Assembly: GCA_032164295.1 (NCBI GenBank)
Contig: JAJHTX010000012.1
Span: 248,001 to 312,000, forward strand
Direction of reading: 5' to 3'
Source: Inonotus obliquus
Taxonomy: Eukaryota; Basidiomycota; Agaricomycetes; Hymenochaetales; Hymenochaetaceae
DNA length: 64,000 nt
Shown: positions 50,006 to 59,743 of the stretch, in pieces
How the letters are laid out: each line of letters starts with the position of its first letter
How positions within the stretch are numbered: the first letter of the stretch is position 1
Notes under the pieces: generated by a model
Told to the model about the DNA's origin: nothing
What the model saw: only the letters and a program-made list of their open reading frames with translations
Database searches by the model: none
Program-made: the position numbers and the translations under genes

Positions 50006-52090
50006 GACTGACTTGGACAGTCAGAGATATTCCAAAAGTCTAAGGCTCCGAGTCCGAGTCCAATCGCCAGCGGTTAGGAGAGAGACGTCTTTTGTCTTTC
50101 GCTTGCCACGACGAAGATACATATATAACGTGCATTATAATAGACGCTTCCATGCTACTAATCATGTGGATCCACTCAACCCATCATGACAAAGAACTAA
50201 AAACTTGCAGACTAAAATTAATCGTACATGTCTGCCGTCGTTCCCATTCCTGACTTCGCCGGGGGGGGGGAAGCGGGAAGACATGAGGCGAGAGGCGAGT
50301 AAGAAGTTTCCAATCTCGTTTCTTGTTTGTAATCATCGCGTTATCGACTCGGATGGAAGCCGTCCGGCGGTTATATCGTGCGTAGTCCCGCCGGGTATAA
50401 ACTTGGCCATGGCTATGCAAAATGATGAAAATTTGTTTCGGATGCAGTGGTTAGAAACAGACCCTTACCGAAGTCAATCTCTAAGGTTCGAGCACAGCAG
50501 AACGGCAAAGCATATGATATCAGAAAAGAAATTTTCTTCGAATCAAGAACGTGTAGACCAGCAATGCCAACATCACAGTAAAGAGAAGAGAACTGAGACG
50601 TCTAGTATCTGAAAGTGGCGTGGCGTAGCACATTTATGTTCAAATTCAGAGACAGCTCAGAACAATTTCATAACGTCGCAACAGCCAACAGCCAACAGCC
50701 AACAATAATGGGTGGATATGTCAACAAGCTCAGCGTTCAGCGTTCAGCCAAAAACGCTCAATTCCCGACCGAGGGAGGACCCGAGGTTAGATAATAGAGA
50801 TCAACTCGTAAGCTGGGAGCCGAGATGTACCACCACCACCACCAGATCGAATTCCTGACATTGGAGCACCTCAGTAGAAGCTTCAACTTCTATGGATGGT
50901 ATGCTGTTCGTGAAGATTTGGCTTAAAGTATGATGGCTGTAATAGGCCGGCACAGTTTTATAGAATACATCTGACGACGAAAATAGCGAGTCGCGCCGAG
51001 ATGCCGTCATGGTTAGTACGTGATCGTGTGAACCAGCTTACACTCCGCTTTTGCTTGCCGGGGCCGCCGGGAACTTTTTTGAAATGAAACTTGTATTCCT
51101 TATTCTTCCTATGGATTACCTCCACTTCCATCCCATGGTTCCGCTTCACGCTTCAACATCTGCATCTACCATTTACCATCTGCCATCTACCACCCGCCTA
51201 GCCGCAGCCTGTGCCGTATAGAACTTAGAAGGTCCCATCCCCATTCCCATTCAGGTGCACGTCCAGGATTTCAGGATTTCTCCAAAGTCCAAAGTCCAAA
51301 GTCCAAAGTGCCTCACTGCTCACTGCTCGGCCGAGCCGTGTTCTCCAACGCAGGAAATCAGGAAATAATCAAATAATTAAATAACTCTTCTAGTGGGGCA
51401 CGTCGGTGATGGCGATGGCGATGGTGTTGGCGATGCATACATCGAGACCTTCCGACCTTCCGACCTTAGACTTCGACCTTCGACCTCCCGACCTTCAGAC
51501 TTCCTTAAGCTTGTCGGCCATCGGCCATTACTATTTCTTCTATTTCTATATCATATCAGACTCGATTAATATTGCTTTATGGACCGTGGTCCGAGTCCGA
51601 GATATTGGTTCAGACTCCAGCGCTCTCATTCTCATTCTTATACTCATTCGTGTACTGCGTTGTACTCCAGCCGGACGGACGGACGGACGGACGGACGGAC
51701 ACACTCAGCGAGTCAGCGAGTTCAAGATGCATGTCTGGATACATACGATTGAGTTGCTTGTGGCTTTCCAAGTGTCCTAGTGTCCGAGTGTCGTAGAGTC
51801 CCGAGTGTTCAAGTACTTTGTCCGAGTGTCCATGTGTCACGGTCGTTTGGGTTTGCACTTTGCTCTTTGCTCTTTGCACTTTGCACGGCACGGATCGAGA
51901 TGATACTGTAGACTGTAGCGACTATAGTACTGTCGATGAACACTGAACTTTGAATGTCGATTGTTCAATATTAAATATTGGATATTGGATATTGAATGAC
52001 TGGCAGATGGTAGACAGCAGACTACTACTGCTATCTTCGTAGTAAGTACAAACTTGCAAACTCGCATACTTGCATATTGTACAGAGTTCA
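50006..52090. other. 2.1-kb intergenic region rich in short tandem duplications
   Basis: No gene is supported here. The sequence is packed with short tandem repeats: AACAGCC units at 50684-50704, CCAAAGT units at 51281-51310, CTTCGACC/CCTTCCGA units at 51445-51495, GGAC units at 51672-51700, and TTTGCTC units at 51855-51890. There is also a 10-G homopolymer near 50263. Plus-strand frames at 50205-50612 and 51406-51780 lack domain support. The region lies between the promoter side of the fourth DUF6534 gene and the 3' end of the MFS gene. Confidence 0.5.
51672..51700. repeat. GGAC microsatellite
   Basis: About seven perfect units of GGAC in tandem, intergenic. Confidence 0.9.
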
Positions 52091-55000
52091 CTAGACGACT
52101 ACTGTTTCAATCCCAATCTCAATCTTATCTCCTTCCTTTTCCCGACTCTTAACTTCTATCTCTCCATTCCCAACCCCTCCATCCTCTTCTTCCTCCTTGA
52201 ACTCCTCTTCCACCTCTCCAGGCCCAGACCGCTGCCGCTGCCGTCTAAGCGAACCCACAACCCTCCGCGCCTCTCTACTAAACCTCGATTTTTCCCTCAG
52301 AGCCGGGCCGTACCGGATGAATATCAGCGGGATGGGGAGGAGGAGGAGGGAGAGGAAGGCGAATAGGGATACTGTACGTGTTGTATGTGTGTTGTGAGTG
52401 TGAGGTAGGTATCTCAGAAGAAAGAAGAACGAAAAACGACTCGGAACTTGGAATAAGAATTGGAACAAGAATTGGAACAGAAATTGGACCAGAAATTGGA
52501 ATCGGAGTCTCAAAGTCAAAAATCAAACAAACGTACCTCCCCACGTAGTCCCCAACCCATCCAAAATCGGATGAGCGATAATCGGGAAAATGGACGCTAC
52601 GACGGACCGGAATAGCGTATTCGACGCTGATGAACTCGATGCGTATATAGTGTATATTTGGGTTGAGCTTTTAATTGTTCGTGGTTCGTGATTCGTGAAT
52701 GGTTTGTGATTTGTGGGTCGTGATTAAAGATAAATCGAACGTCAGGTACGAGTAAAGCAAAGCAAAGCAAGGTCAGTTGTTAGCAGTCTGATTGTCGAGG
52801 ATACGGATATGAAGATGAAGATTGAAGATGAAGACGGCGGAGACGGTAGGGAAGGGGGAAGGGCCACTCACTAAGCGCTAAACGAGTAGAACTAAATAAA
52901 AAATTTCAAATTTCAAAAGGATTGGTTAGATTCTCTTTGAGATATACGGAAAGTTTCGAATGTCGAATGTCGGATGTTGGATGGTGGATGATAGACGTAC
53001 CGTTCCCAACATCGAATAACCAAAAAGTACACCAGCGAGAGCGGGTGATATCCAATGCACGTTTCCGGTGCTCGTCCTATCAATAAGAATCACAAGCACC
53101 ACCATCATCAGTAAATCACAATCGATAAATCAGTAAATCAATCTCCCAAATCCCAAATCCCAAGTCAAGAAATATACATACCAAGCGAACCAGAATAACG
53201 ATACCGGAGTAAGCAAACTGTCCAACGCAATCCATCCAACGCAACGCAATGCAATAAAAAATTTCGTTATCAGAGACATCAACGCCATCGTTTCGTATAA
53301 CTTCAGAGAGGCAAACTTACCAAGCAAGAAGAACGACTTTCAGACTCGCTTCTGGCCCTCCATCTTCTCCTCCTCCATCTCCTCCTCCATCGCTGCTTCC
53401 AGCCTCTCCTCCTCCCGTTATAACTCCTCCTCCACCCTCTCCTCCAACCCCCGTCATACCTTCACCTCCAACCCCCGGCAAAACCCCCGGAGCGGGAGAC
53501 GGACGCTCAACAAAAGGCACCCTCACACCCCTCAACACACCCGTCAACCAATCCGTCGTACACACACACCCAACCATCCCCAACGTAATTCCCAAAAACG
53601 GTAGTCCGCCATATTGGAATTGGAAGTTGTTCTAGTTTGTGGGGAGGGGAGTGATGAGTTATGAGTTATGAGTTATGAGTTATGACTTTTTTTTGGGTTG
53701 GTTGGTGGAGGGGGGAGGAGGCCCGGGGACAAAGAAAGGGAATGAGATTCACCTGTTCGACGAAAACGATAGGGTAAGCTTCAAAGAAGAAACTGCACAT
53801 ATACACAAGCGTTAGCGTTAGCCTCGTCTCCATACGCCAAAAGTGAACGAGCTTACTATATTATACTATACGAAAGTGCAACCCAAACAGCCGCACCCAT
53901 TACGATGGGTTCGACAAGCAGCATAGCTATCAGATAAAACGAAAAAGGTAAGCGTAAAGGCAAAGGGGACAAGGGCTTCGTTAGTGATGATGATAATAAC
54001 ACACGAACACAGGCATAAAGCAAGAAAAAACATGACATACCAAAAGGTCTCCCAATATTCCTCCTCACGACCTCACCCGTCACACAATGCTCAAGCTCAT
54101 GCGCAGCAAACACATTCCCATTTCCCTTTTTCCTCAACTTTTTCGCTCGGCTCGTCAAAACAGCGGGCCCATACGTCTCAGGAAGCATAAACACAAACGG
54201 CCAAAGCGCGAGAGTCATGAACCAGTGGATTCGTATCACCCAGAGTCTTTTGAAGTATTTCCGAATTGATGTTGGTGTTGATGTTGGTTTTTTTTGCGTT
54301 TTCGGAGGAGGTTAGGTGCCAGTGATCGTGTGGTTAGGAGAATAGGTGGTTAGGTGGTTAGGTAGTATGAAATGGAGTGGGAGGACATACCCGTTTGGTA
54401 AATGAGCTGCGATGAAGAAACCAGCTAGCGAGCCGAATACGGGACCGGATAGTGCTGTAAACGCACTTCGAAGTACGTGTCAACATCAAGGATCATAATT
54501 CACTGGCAAGAAACATACTATAGTCCTACAGCTATAAAGAAGAGTTGAGAGTTGGGTCCCGCGACATAGGACAACACGACAAACCTTTCTGCAACTTTCT
54601 AGGATCCGAAGCGTATATACTAATGTTCATGTTAGAGCTCGTAAGCAGTCGACGAAACAATCCCCTACTCTGATATAATTCCTGATCCACTGTGAAGAAC
54701 GAAACAATGAGTGAGAAAGACAACCTAACCAACAACACATACTTGTTGAGAGGACAACCCGCAAAGCACCCCGTAAAGAACCTGACTAAATTGATGATCA
54801 ATTTCAATATGAGTTATAACATGTAGTCGACGCACATAACAAAATCACAGGCAAGTTCTCCACCCAAGCCGACAAGGCCGTAGACGCTACGAGGAGTGAG
54901 TGAGTGGTTGACTGATTGGATGGATATAGTTACCGATGAGTAAAGGCCATGAAATCATATAAGGTAATCTTCGACCATACATTTCGCTCATCGGACCTGT

Positions 55001-55476
55001 CACGTCCGTCGATCAACACGTCAGACTATCCAATAGAACTTACCCCCTATTTACGATTGATGAGTCAGAACGCCAGTCAATACGATCGACGCACATAGTA
55101 AAGGACCAAAAGCAAATCCGAGGACGTAGACTGTTAGACCGAGACTGGCTACTTCGGCACTGGCCTTGAACATCTCTCTCACTTGCACTTCTCCAGGTGC
55201 CTGCGTACAAAGTCAGTACAGTAAGTCGGAGAGAAAATAAAGGAAGACTTGCATACGACGCTGATCCAAAAGCCCTGATGAACAATCAACAACAGGAAGA
55301 TAAAAGATAGGACAGACATACGCAACAAAAGACAAGATACAAAGAATAACCACAACACCACGTTTCTTCCACTCGGTCCAATTCCTCGCGTCTTCAGCAT
55401 CGTCCTCAGCAAACACAACAAGTTCGTACTCCTTGTTGAGAGAACTAGTAGTACGCATATGCAAGTCGAGACCCAT
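52091..55476 (-). CDS. MFS transporter, DHA1 drug/polyamine-type
   Basis: A 12-helix proton antiporter spread over many exons. MGLDLHMRTTSSLNKEYELV starts the cytosolic N-terminus, with EDARNWTEWKKRGVVVILCI matching the DHA1 pre-helix NWxxxxKW motif. Then FKASAEVASLGLTVYVLGFA and FGPLLCA (helix 2), RFFTGCFAGCPLN, ALSGPVFGSLAGFFIAAHLP (motif C) and a central loop with FMLPETYGPAVLTSRAKKLR. RRNIGRPFGMLLVEPIVM follows, then SPVSLFWFAW and YASSSSASNTLFRSVVASIF, and a final IPLIFIRYGPALREKSRFSR. These match fungal polyamine/multidrug exporters. The loop between helices 8 and 9 carries an unusual Gly-rich insert (53317-53480). The tail is acidic and repetitive. The substrate is unknown. Confidence 0.82.
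53653..53684. repeat. TTATGAG heptanucleotide repeat in MFS intron
   Basis: Four to five near-perfect units of TTATGAG lie in an intron of the MFS gene, followed by a T homopolymer. Confidence 0.85.
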
Positions 55477-55928
55477 GGCCAGTTTAGTGCAGGTACTTCA
55501 GGCTTCAGAGGATCAAAGAACGGGGTAGTGAGAGAGAGTTCACTTGATATGGCAGGAGGCGATATGAGTATGACACTGGCATCATATACGTAGATACAGG
55601 CCGAACGCCGAGTGAATCACTGAGCATGTCATACAGTGATCAGCAATCAGCAGAAATGAGATCTGCATTAGGTGCCCATAACGCCGACCTCCGGGATCGA
55701 CAACCCCGATCGGATAGACGCAAATCTATATCTGTCCAGTAAGCAATGCCTCGGTCATAGGGGTTCATCCCCGAGGTGATTACAGAGTATAGTAAATAGA
55801 AGAGTGTACTGTAGTCCATCGAAGAGGAAGAAATAGTTCCCACCAAGCACGTGAATCTAATCTTATCATGTGCGCATGCGCTTTGCCGCCAGCAGCAAGA
55901 TTTAAATCTTCTGCGTAGAGCGATATCA

Positions 55929-56076
55929 GCAATGAATGGAAGGTGTGTTTTATTCCGACGTATGCTATCACTCACCATCAAGGCTCATCAATAGACTTGC
56001 GGATGTGTCGATGACTGGGTAGGAGTATCGTGCGGTGCTATCAGCACAGACGATCAGCCCCAGAAGGCTACGTTCA
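55929..56076. repeat. Direct repeat, copy A (pairs with 56304-56456)
   Basis: Begins CAATGGAAGGTGTG-like and ends GGCTACGTTCA. It shares most positions with copy B, including the blocks TTGCGGATGTGT, GATGA-C-GGGTAGGAG, TATCAGCACAGACGA and AAGGCTACGTTCA. Several indels and substitutions show the duplication is old. It lies about 0.6 kb upstream of the dehydrogenase ATG. Confidence 0.75.
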
Positions 56077-56303
56077 GTGAGAATAAAGCCAATGCGGGGC
56101 ATTGTGCACAGATTGCTTACCTTTCTTGCTTCCCAGATGATGCAATCCTCTCAATGGCAATGGAAAATGCGCACAACGCACAACGTGACCTACCGCCTGC
56201 GTCAATAAGATATGAGAGAAGAGCCAAGAGCCCCTGAGGCACACAGATGGAAATTCAGCAGTCATCTTCCTCATCACTAAGTACCAGGCGTGTGGAATAA
56301 TCT

Positions 56304-56456
56304 CAACAATGGAAGGTGTGAGGTGCATTTATTCCAAAGTATACTACAACTCACCTTTTAAGATCATCAATAATGAATTGCGGATGTGTTGATGACCGGG
56401 TAGGAGCATAGCGGCGTTATCAGCACAGACGACCAGACCCCTTAAGGCTACGTTCA
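56304..56456. repeat. Direct repeat, copy B (pairs with 55929-56076)
   Basis: The second copy of the same segment, in the same orientation, offset by about 375-380 bp. It lies about 200 bp upstream of the dehydrogenase start codon, so it may include promoter sequence. Confidence 0.75.
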
Positions 56457-57074
56457 TACTTTACAAGAGAGTGAGCGCGGTGCCAGTGCGACGTGTCGTG
56501 CGGGATTGTCAACACATATACTATATGGCTGCACTCGTACCATCGTACTGTACGATACACTGCGGGTCTAAGTCTCTGAACTTTCACCATAAGTACCATA
56601 TCTAAAAGCATTATATTGTTACTGGGTTGCACTTCACCATCAAGCCCCTGCTATGCTTATGCCTACTTCCAACGTAACAGTGCCCGTCGGTGTGGAGGCT
56701 GCCCTTCACGCCGCATCAGACCCTTCAGTCACTCCGAGACCAACTCTTTTTCATAACGAGTTCTCTCTCGAGGGACGTGTCGCTGTCATCACCGGCGGCG
56801 GTCGCGGACTCGGACTTGAGATGGCCGAAGCACTAGCTGAGGCAGGTGCTACCGTCTACTGTATCTCGCGAAGTGCAACTCCAAACGACACTTGGAAAGC
56901 CACCCAAGCGTATGTGGCCGGACTTGGACTCGCTGAAGGTGTCCGGCTGGAGTACAAGAGCGCTGATATCTCGAACCATATTGCGATCGGAGCTGCAATA
57001 GAAGAAATAGCCGACAAGGAAGGTCGTCTCGATATCTGCATCGCCAACGCCGGGCTGCTGGAAGCAACTCCCGC

Positions 57075-57082
57075 GTTGGAGC
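57075..57082. repeat. Left target-site duplication, GTTGGAGC
   Basis: An eight-base direct repeat immediately outside the left end of the hAT element. It is identical to 59162-59169. Eight bases is the length made by hAT transposases. Confidence 0.95.
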
Positions 57083-57099
57083 TAGGGTTCCGCAGCGTA
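57083..57099 (+). repeat. hAT left terminal inverted repeat
   Basis: TAGGGTTCCGCAGCGTA, 17 of 17 bases complementary to the right end at 59145-59161. Beyond this the two ends diverge. Confidence 0.95.
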
Positions 57100-57685
57100 G
57101 CGTAAAGTACGGAAATGGGCCGTACGTATACGTAACGCTCTGTAATCGTATGGAGGAATAGGACTGACTTTACGGACCTGTATTGCACGGTCCGTGTTCC
57201 GCATCAAGAAATCCAAGTTTGGGCGTAAACGACCGCATACGGCCTATACGACATACGGTCCTCCTCGTTCTCTCCCACATACCCCTATCTTCTCGTTGGC
57301 GTGTCCGCAAGGCTGGGGTCACTGTGAATGCTCTCAACAGGTAAGTAGTAGCTTGTTTATTGAACAGAATGGACGTTGTTTTACTGATATCACTCCCCAT
57401 TGAAGATCAGGTATCCATCATGCCGTGTTCACATCATTATCTTCTGGTCATCCTGATTGCACGTTGCAGACCCAGTCTTTGGTAGTAAGGGGTATTGATA
57501 TATGTAGCTGGGAGGTGCGTACTCACATCACACAGTCCACATGCACTGGATGCTCATAACATATTGCATTGCAGAACATGAGTCTTGGAGAGACAGTGCA
57601 CGTCGCATTGCAGAACACGAGCCTCAGTCAAAAAACACTATTTTTAGGTACTTATACGGTATTAGTGTAGGTATTCAAGGACATA

Positions 57686-58964
57686 TTGGAATCGAATAGT
57701 TCGACACTTCTCATCACTTGCCGCTCGGTCAACGATGGACTTCAACTTGTCTCTCACGCAAAACGTAGAAACTGCGATGAGGTTGATGAAAGTAACATCG
57801 TCTCTGGAAAACGTCCTCGTATTCTCTCATTTAAGCTTCGAGGAGTCGACCAACCTACTGGACCGAGCAAGATACAAACTTCGAACCGCTTCGATGTTCT
57901 ATCTTATGTGGAGGACGGCGCTGATGAATTTCGGAACAGTGACTGTGACACAGAGTTCAACCCAGATGTGGTCTCCTGTGATGTTAGCGAGGACGGTGAA
58001 GAACCAGATGACACTTCACAGGAGTGTACTTTTTGTTTCCTTCTAATTCTCTATTTAATTGTAATTTTTTTAGGCTAGTCTCGATTTACCAAGAATGACA
58101 GTCGTCTCAAGAAAGGTCAAGAGGATACAGAAAGTAAGTACTCGATTAATCGACCTATGTGTCCTACACCATCTTAAGGAACTACCATCCGACTCACCTT
58201 CCTTTCTTCGAAAAGGTCTTACTGCTGCACACCGCAAACTCTCAGACTACTTCACTCTTTTCAATACCTCGCCATTCTTTATGTGGGCTGCCCGTGAGTC
58301 TAACTGACCCTTCTGCTCGCTCAACTTGATACTAATCATAATAATCAGTCCTACATCCACGTATTTCATATACAAAGCTTCGGGATGATGCAGAAGGAGA
58401 CCCCACCTTGCTTCAACTTATTGAAGACTCAAGGTCGTCACTTGGACATCGCTTTGCAGCTTGGTATCCTTCAAGTACTTCAGCAAAGGACCAGAGCCAT
58501 CGAAACGTTGTAATCACTAAGGGTGCAAATATGGATCCTGTCCAAAACGATGATGCTCTGTCCCCGTCCAAGAGCATGATATTTGCTTTCATGGCAGGTT
58601 ATGGCAATGAGGAGGATACCAGTCCATTACGAACTCGTCACTTACTTCAGTATGAAACGCGAAAAGTCTTGGGATGTTGGAGAACCAATTCCATGGTGGT
58701 CCGCACACCATGCTCAGTTTCCTCACTTGTCAAAGTTTGCGTGTGAGATCCATGCCATTCCAGGTGAGTCGAAAACTTTCTTCTTGACATAATAATATGT
58801 AATTGATGATCTTTGCAGGCTCCTCAGTCACCCGTAGAACGTGTATTCTCAGGAGGCAGAGATACTATTGCACTCCGTCGTGCCGTCTGGGGTCAGAGAC
58901 CATCACAACCCTTATTCTGGTGAAACAATGGCTACGTTCGAAAGACAGATCACACTCTTCTTAA
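57686..58964 (+). pseudogene. hAT transposase remnant, C-terminal part, frameshifted
   Basis: A first frame (57686-58078) encodes a basic and acidic low-similarity region (KRRNCDEVDESN, SGKRPRILSFKL). From about 58190 the hAT catalytic tail is visible: FLRKGLTAAHRKLSDYFTLF, then after an intron LHPRISYTKLRDDAEGDP and SLGHRFAAWYPSS. The frame then shifts near 58600-58625 into VTYFSMKREKSWDVGEPIPW, WWSAHHAQFPHLSKFACEI and IPG, the hAT C-terminal dimerisation domain. After the last intron the frame changes again between GSSV and PVERVFSGGRDTIALRRAVW. No BED zinc finger and no N-terminal catalytic Asp region were found. It is therefore truncated and carries at least two frame disruptions; an unannotated intron could explain the first. 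Confidence 0.8.
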
Positions 58965-59144
58965 AGCATCTCTCTTATTTATTGTTATTATATTGTGTAC
59001 TTCCTTCTTGGTGTCGTATATACGGCGTATTGCCGTATACTCCCGACGCGTTTCCGTAGCTCACCCCGAAATAAAAAATACGGAGCGTAAAGCACGGATC
59101 GTAATCCGTACTGTGTCTTGTCTTTACGCGCGTACCTGTATACG

Positions 59145-59161
59145 TACGCTGCGGAACCCTA
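59145..59161 (-). repeat. hAT right terminal inverted repeat
   Basis: TACGCTGCGGAACCCTA, the perfect complement of the left end. Confidence 0.95.
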
Positions 59162-59169
59162 GTTGGAGC
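59162..59169. repeat. Right target-site duplication, GTTGGAGC
   Basis: Identical to 57075-57082. The frame of the interrupted dehydrogenase resumes in it. Confidence 0.95.
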
Positions 59170-59743
59170 TTTCGGCTGAGCAGTTTGGAGAAATCCTAGA
59201 CGTGAACGTGAATGGGACCTTCTATACCGCACATGCCGCAGCCAAGCAGATGCAGAAGCACGGGAATCATGGAAGCATTGTGATCGTTTCGTCCATCGCG
59301 GGGCATGGCACTTTGCGGGGTCTTACATCTCTTCCTTATTGCACGAGCAAGGCGGCGGGAATACAAATGGCGCGATCTCTAGCGGCCGAACTCGCCCCTC
59401 ACGGGATCAGGGTCAACTCCCTTTCCCCCGGTTATTGCGTTACGGAGTAAGTCATTTCCCAGACTTTTCTCGATGGATCGTAACTTTGTGTAGTATGATT
59501 AAACCTACCGTCATTGACGCGTCGCTTGGGTCTATGGTTGCGAGTCAGAACCCCCTAGGACGAATGGGCAAACCTTCCGAGGTGAGAGGCGCTGCTGTCT
59601 GGCTCGCGTCGGATGCTTCGTCTTTCTGTACGGGTAGCGAGTAAGTGGCGTGACGTAGTACACGACGTCTTGTGCTGAGCTTTACTGAAACGTTTACGTT
59701 GTTATATAGTGTTGTCGTAGACGGTGGACATTGTTCGTGGTAA

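Larger units (their letters stand above)
55477..56652. other. Divergent intergenic region containing a long direct repeat
   Basis: About 1.18 kb between the divergent starts of the MFS gene and the dehydrogenase gene. It contains two imperfect copies of a segment of about 150 bp (described separately). Minus-strand frames at 55640-55981 and 56074-56328 show no domain. Confidence 0.45.
57083..59161. mobile_element. hAT-type DNA transposon, 2,079 bp, transposase broken
   Basis: The element is bounded by perfect 17-bp terminal inverted repeats (TAGGGTTCCGCAGCGTA at the left end, its complement at the right end) and a perfect 8-bp target duplication, GTTGGAGC. These are hAT features. Internally it holds recognisable hAT transposase remnants ending in a frameshifted dimerisation domain. 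Both subterminal regions are rich in the pentamer TACGG/CCGTA. The element sits inside a dehydrogenase coding exon. Perfect duplication and repeats suggest a recent insertion. With no intact transposase it is probably non-autonomous and moved by an enzyme encoded elsewhere. Confidence 0.93.
56653..59743 (+). pseudogene. Short-chain dehydrogenase/reductase split by a hAT insertion
   Basis: The 5' part (56653-57082) reads MLMPTSNVTVPVGVEAALHA, then RVAVITGGGRGLGLEMAEAL, where TGGGRGLG is the NAD(P)-binding TGxxxGxG. CISRSATPNDTWKAT and LDICIANAGLLEATPALEL (NAG motif) follow. The 3' part (from 59162) resumes LSAEQFGEILDVNVNGTFYT, with the catalytic Ser in VSSIAGHG and YCTSKAAG (YxxxK). It continues across two introns (near 59448-59491 and 59641-59709) to MGKPSEVRGAAVWLASDASS and VVVDGGHCSW, stop 59741-59743. 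Both halves carry all catalytic residues and no other lesion. The enzyme resembles fungal sorbose/xylulose-reductase-like and arabinitol-dehydrogenase-like SDRs. With the transposon in place, translation would stop at 57103-57105, giving a 150-residue fragment without the active site. Confidence 0.88.

Noticed and set aside
50205..50612. 135-residue plus-strand frame
   Set aside because: Its opening codon is not ATG, it has no domain, and it lies in a stretch of tandem repeats.
57083..59161. The insert as an intron of the dehydrogenase gene
   Set aside because: The ends lack GT and AG splice sites in the right places, while perfect inverted repeats and an 8-bp target duplication mark a transposon.
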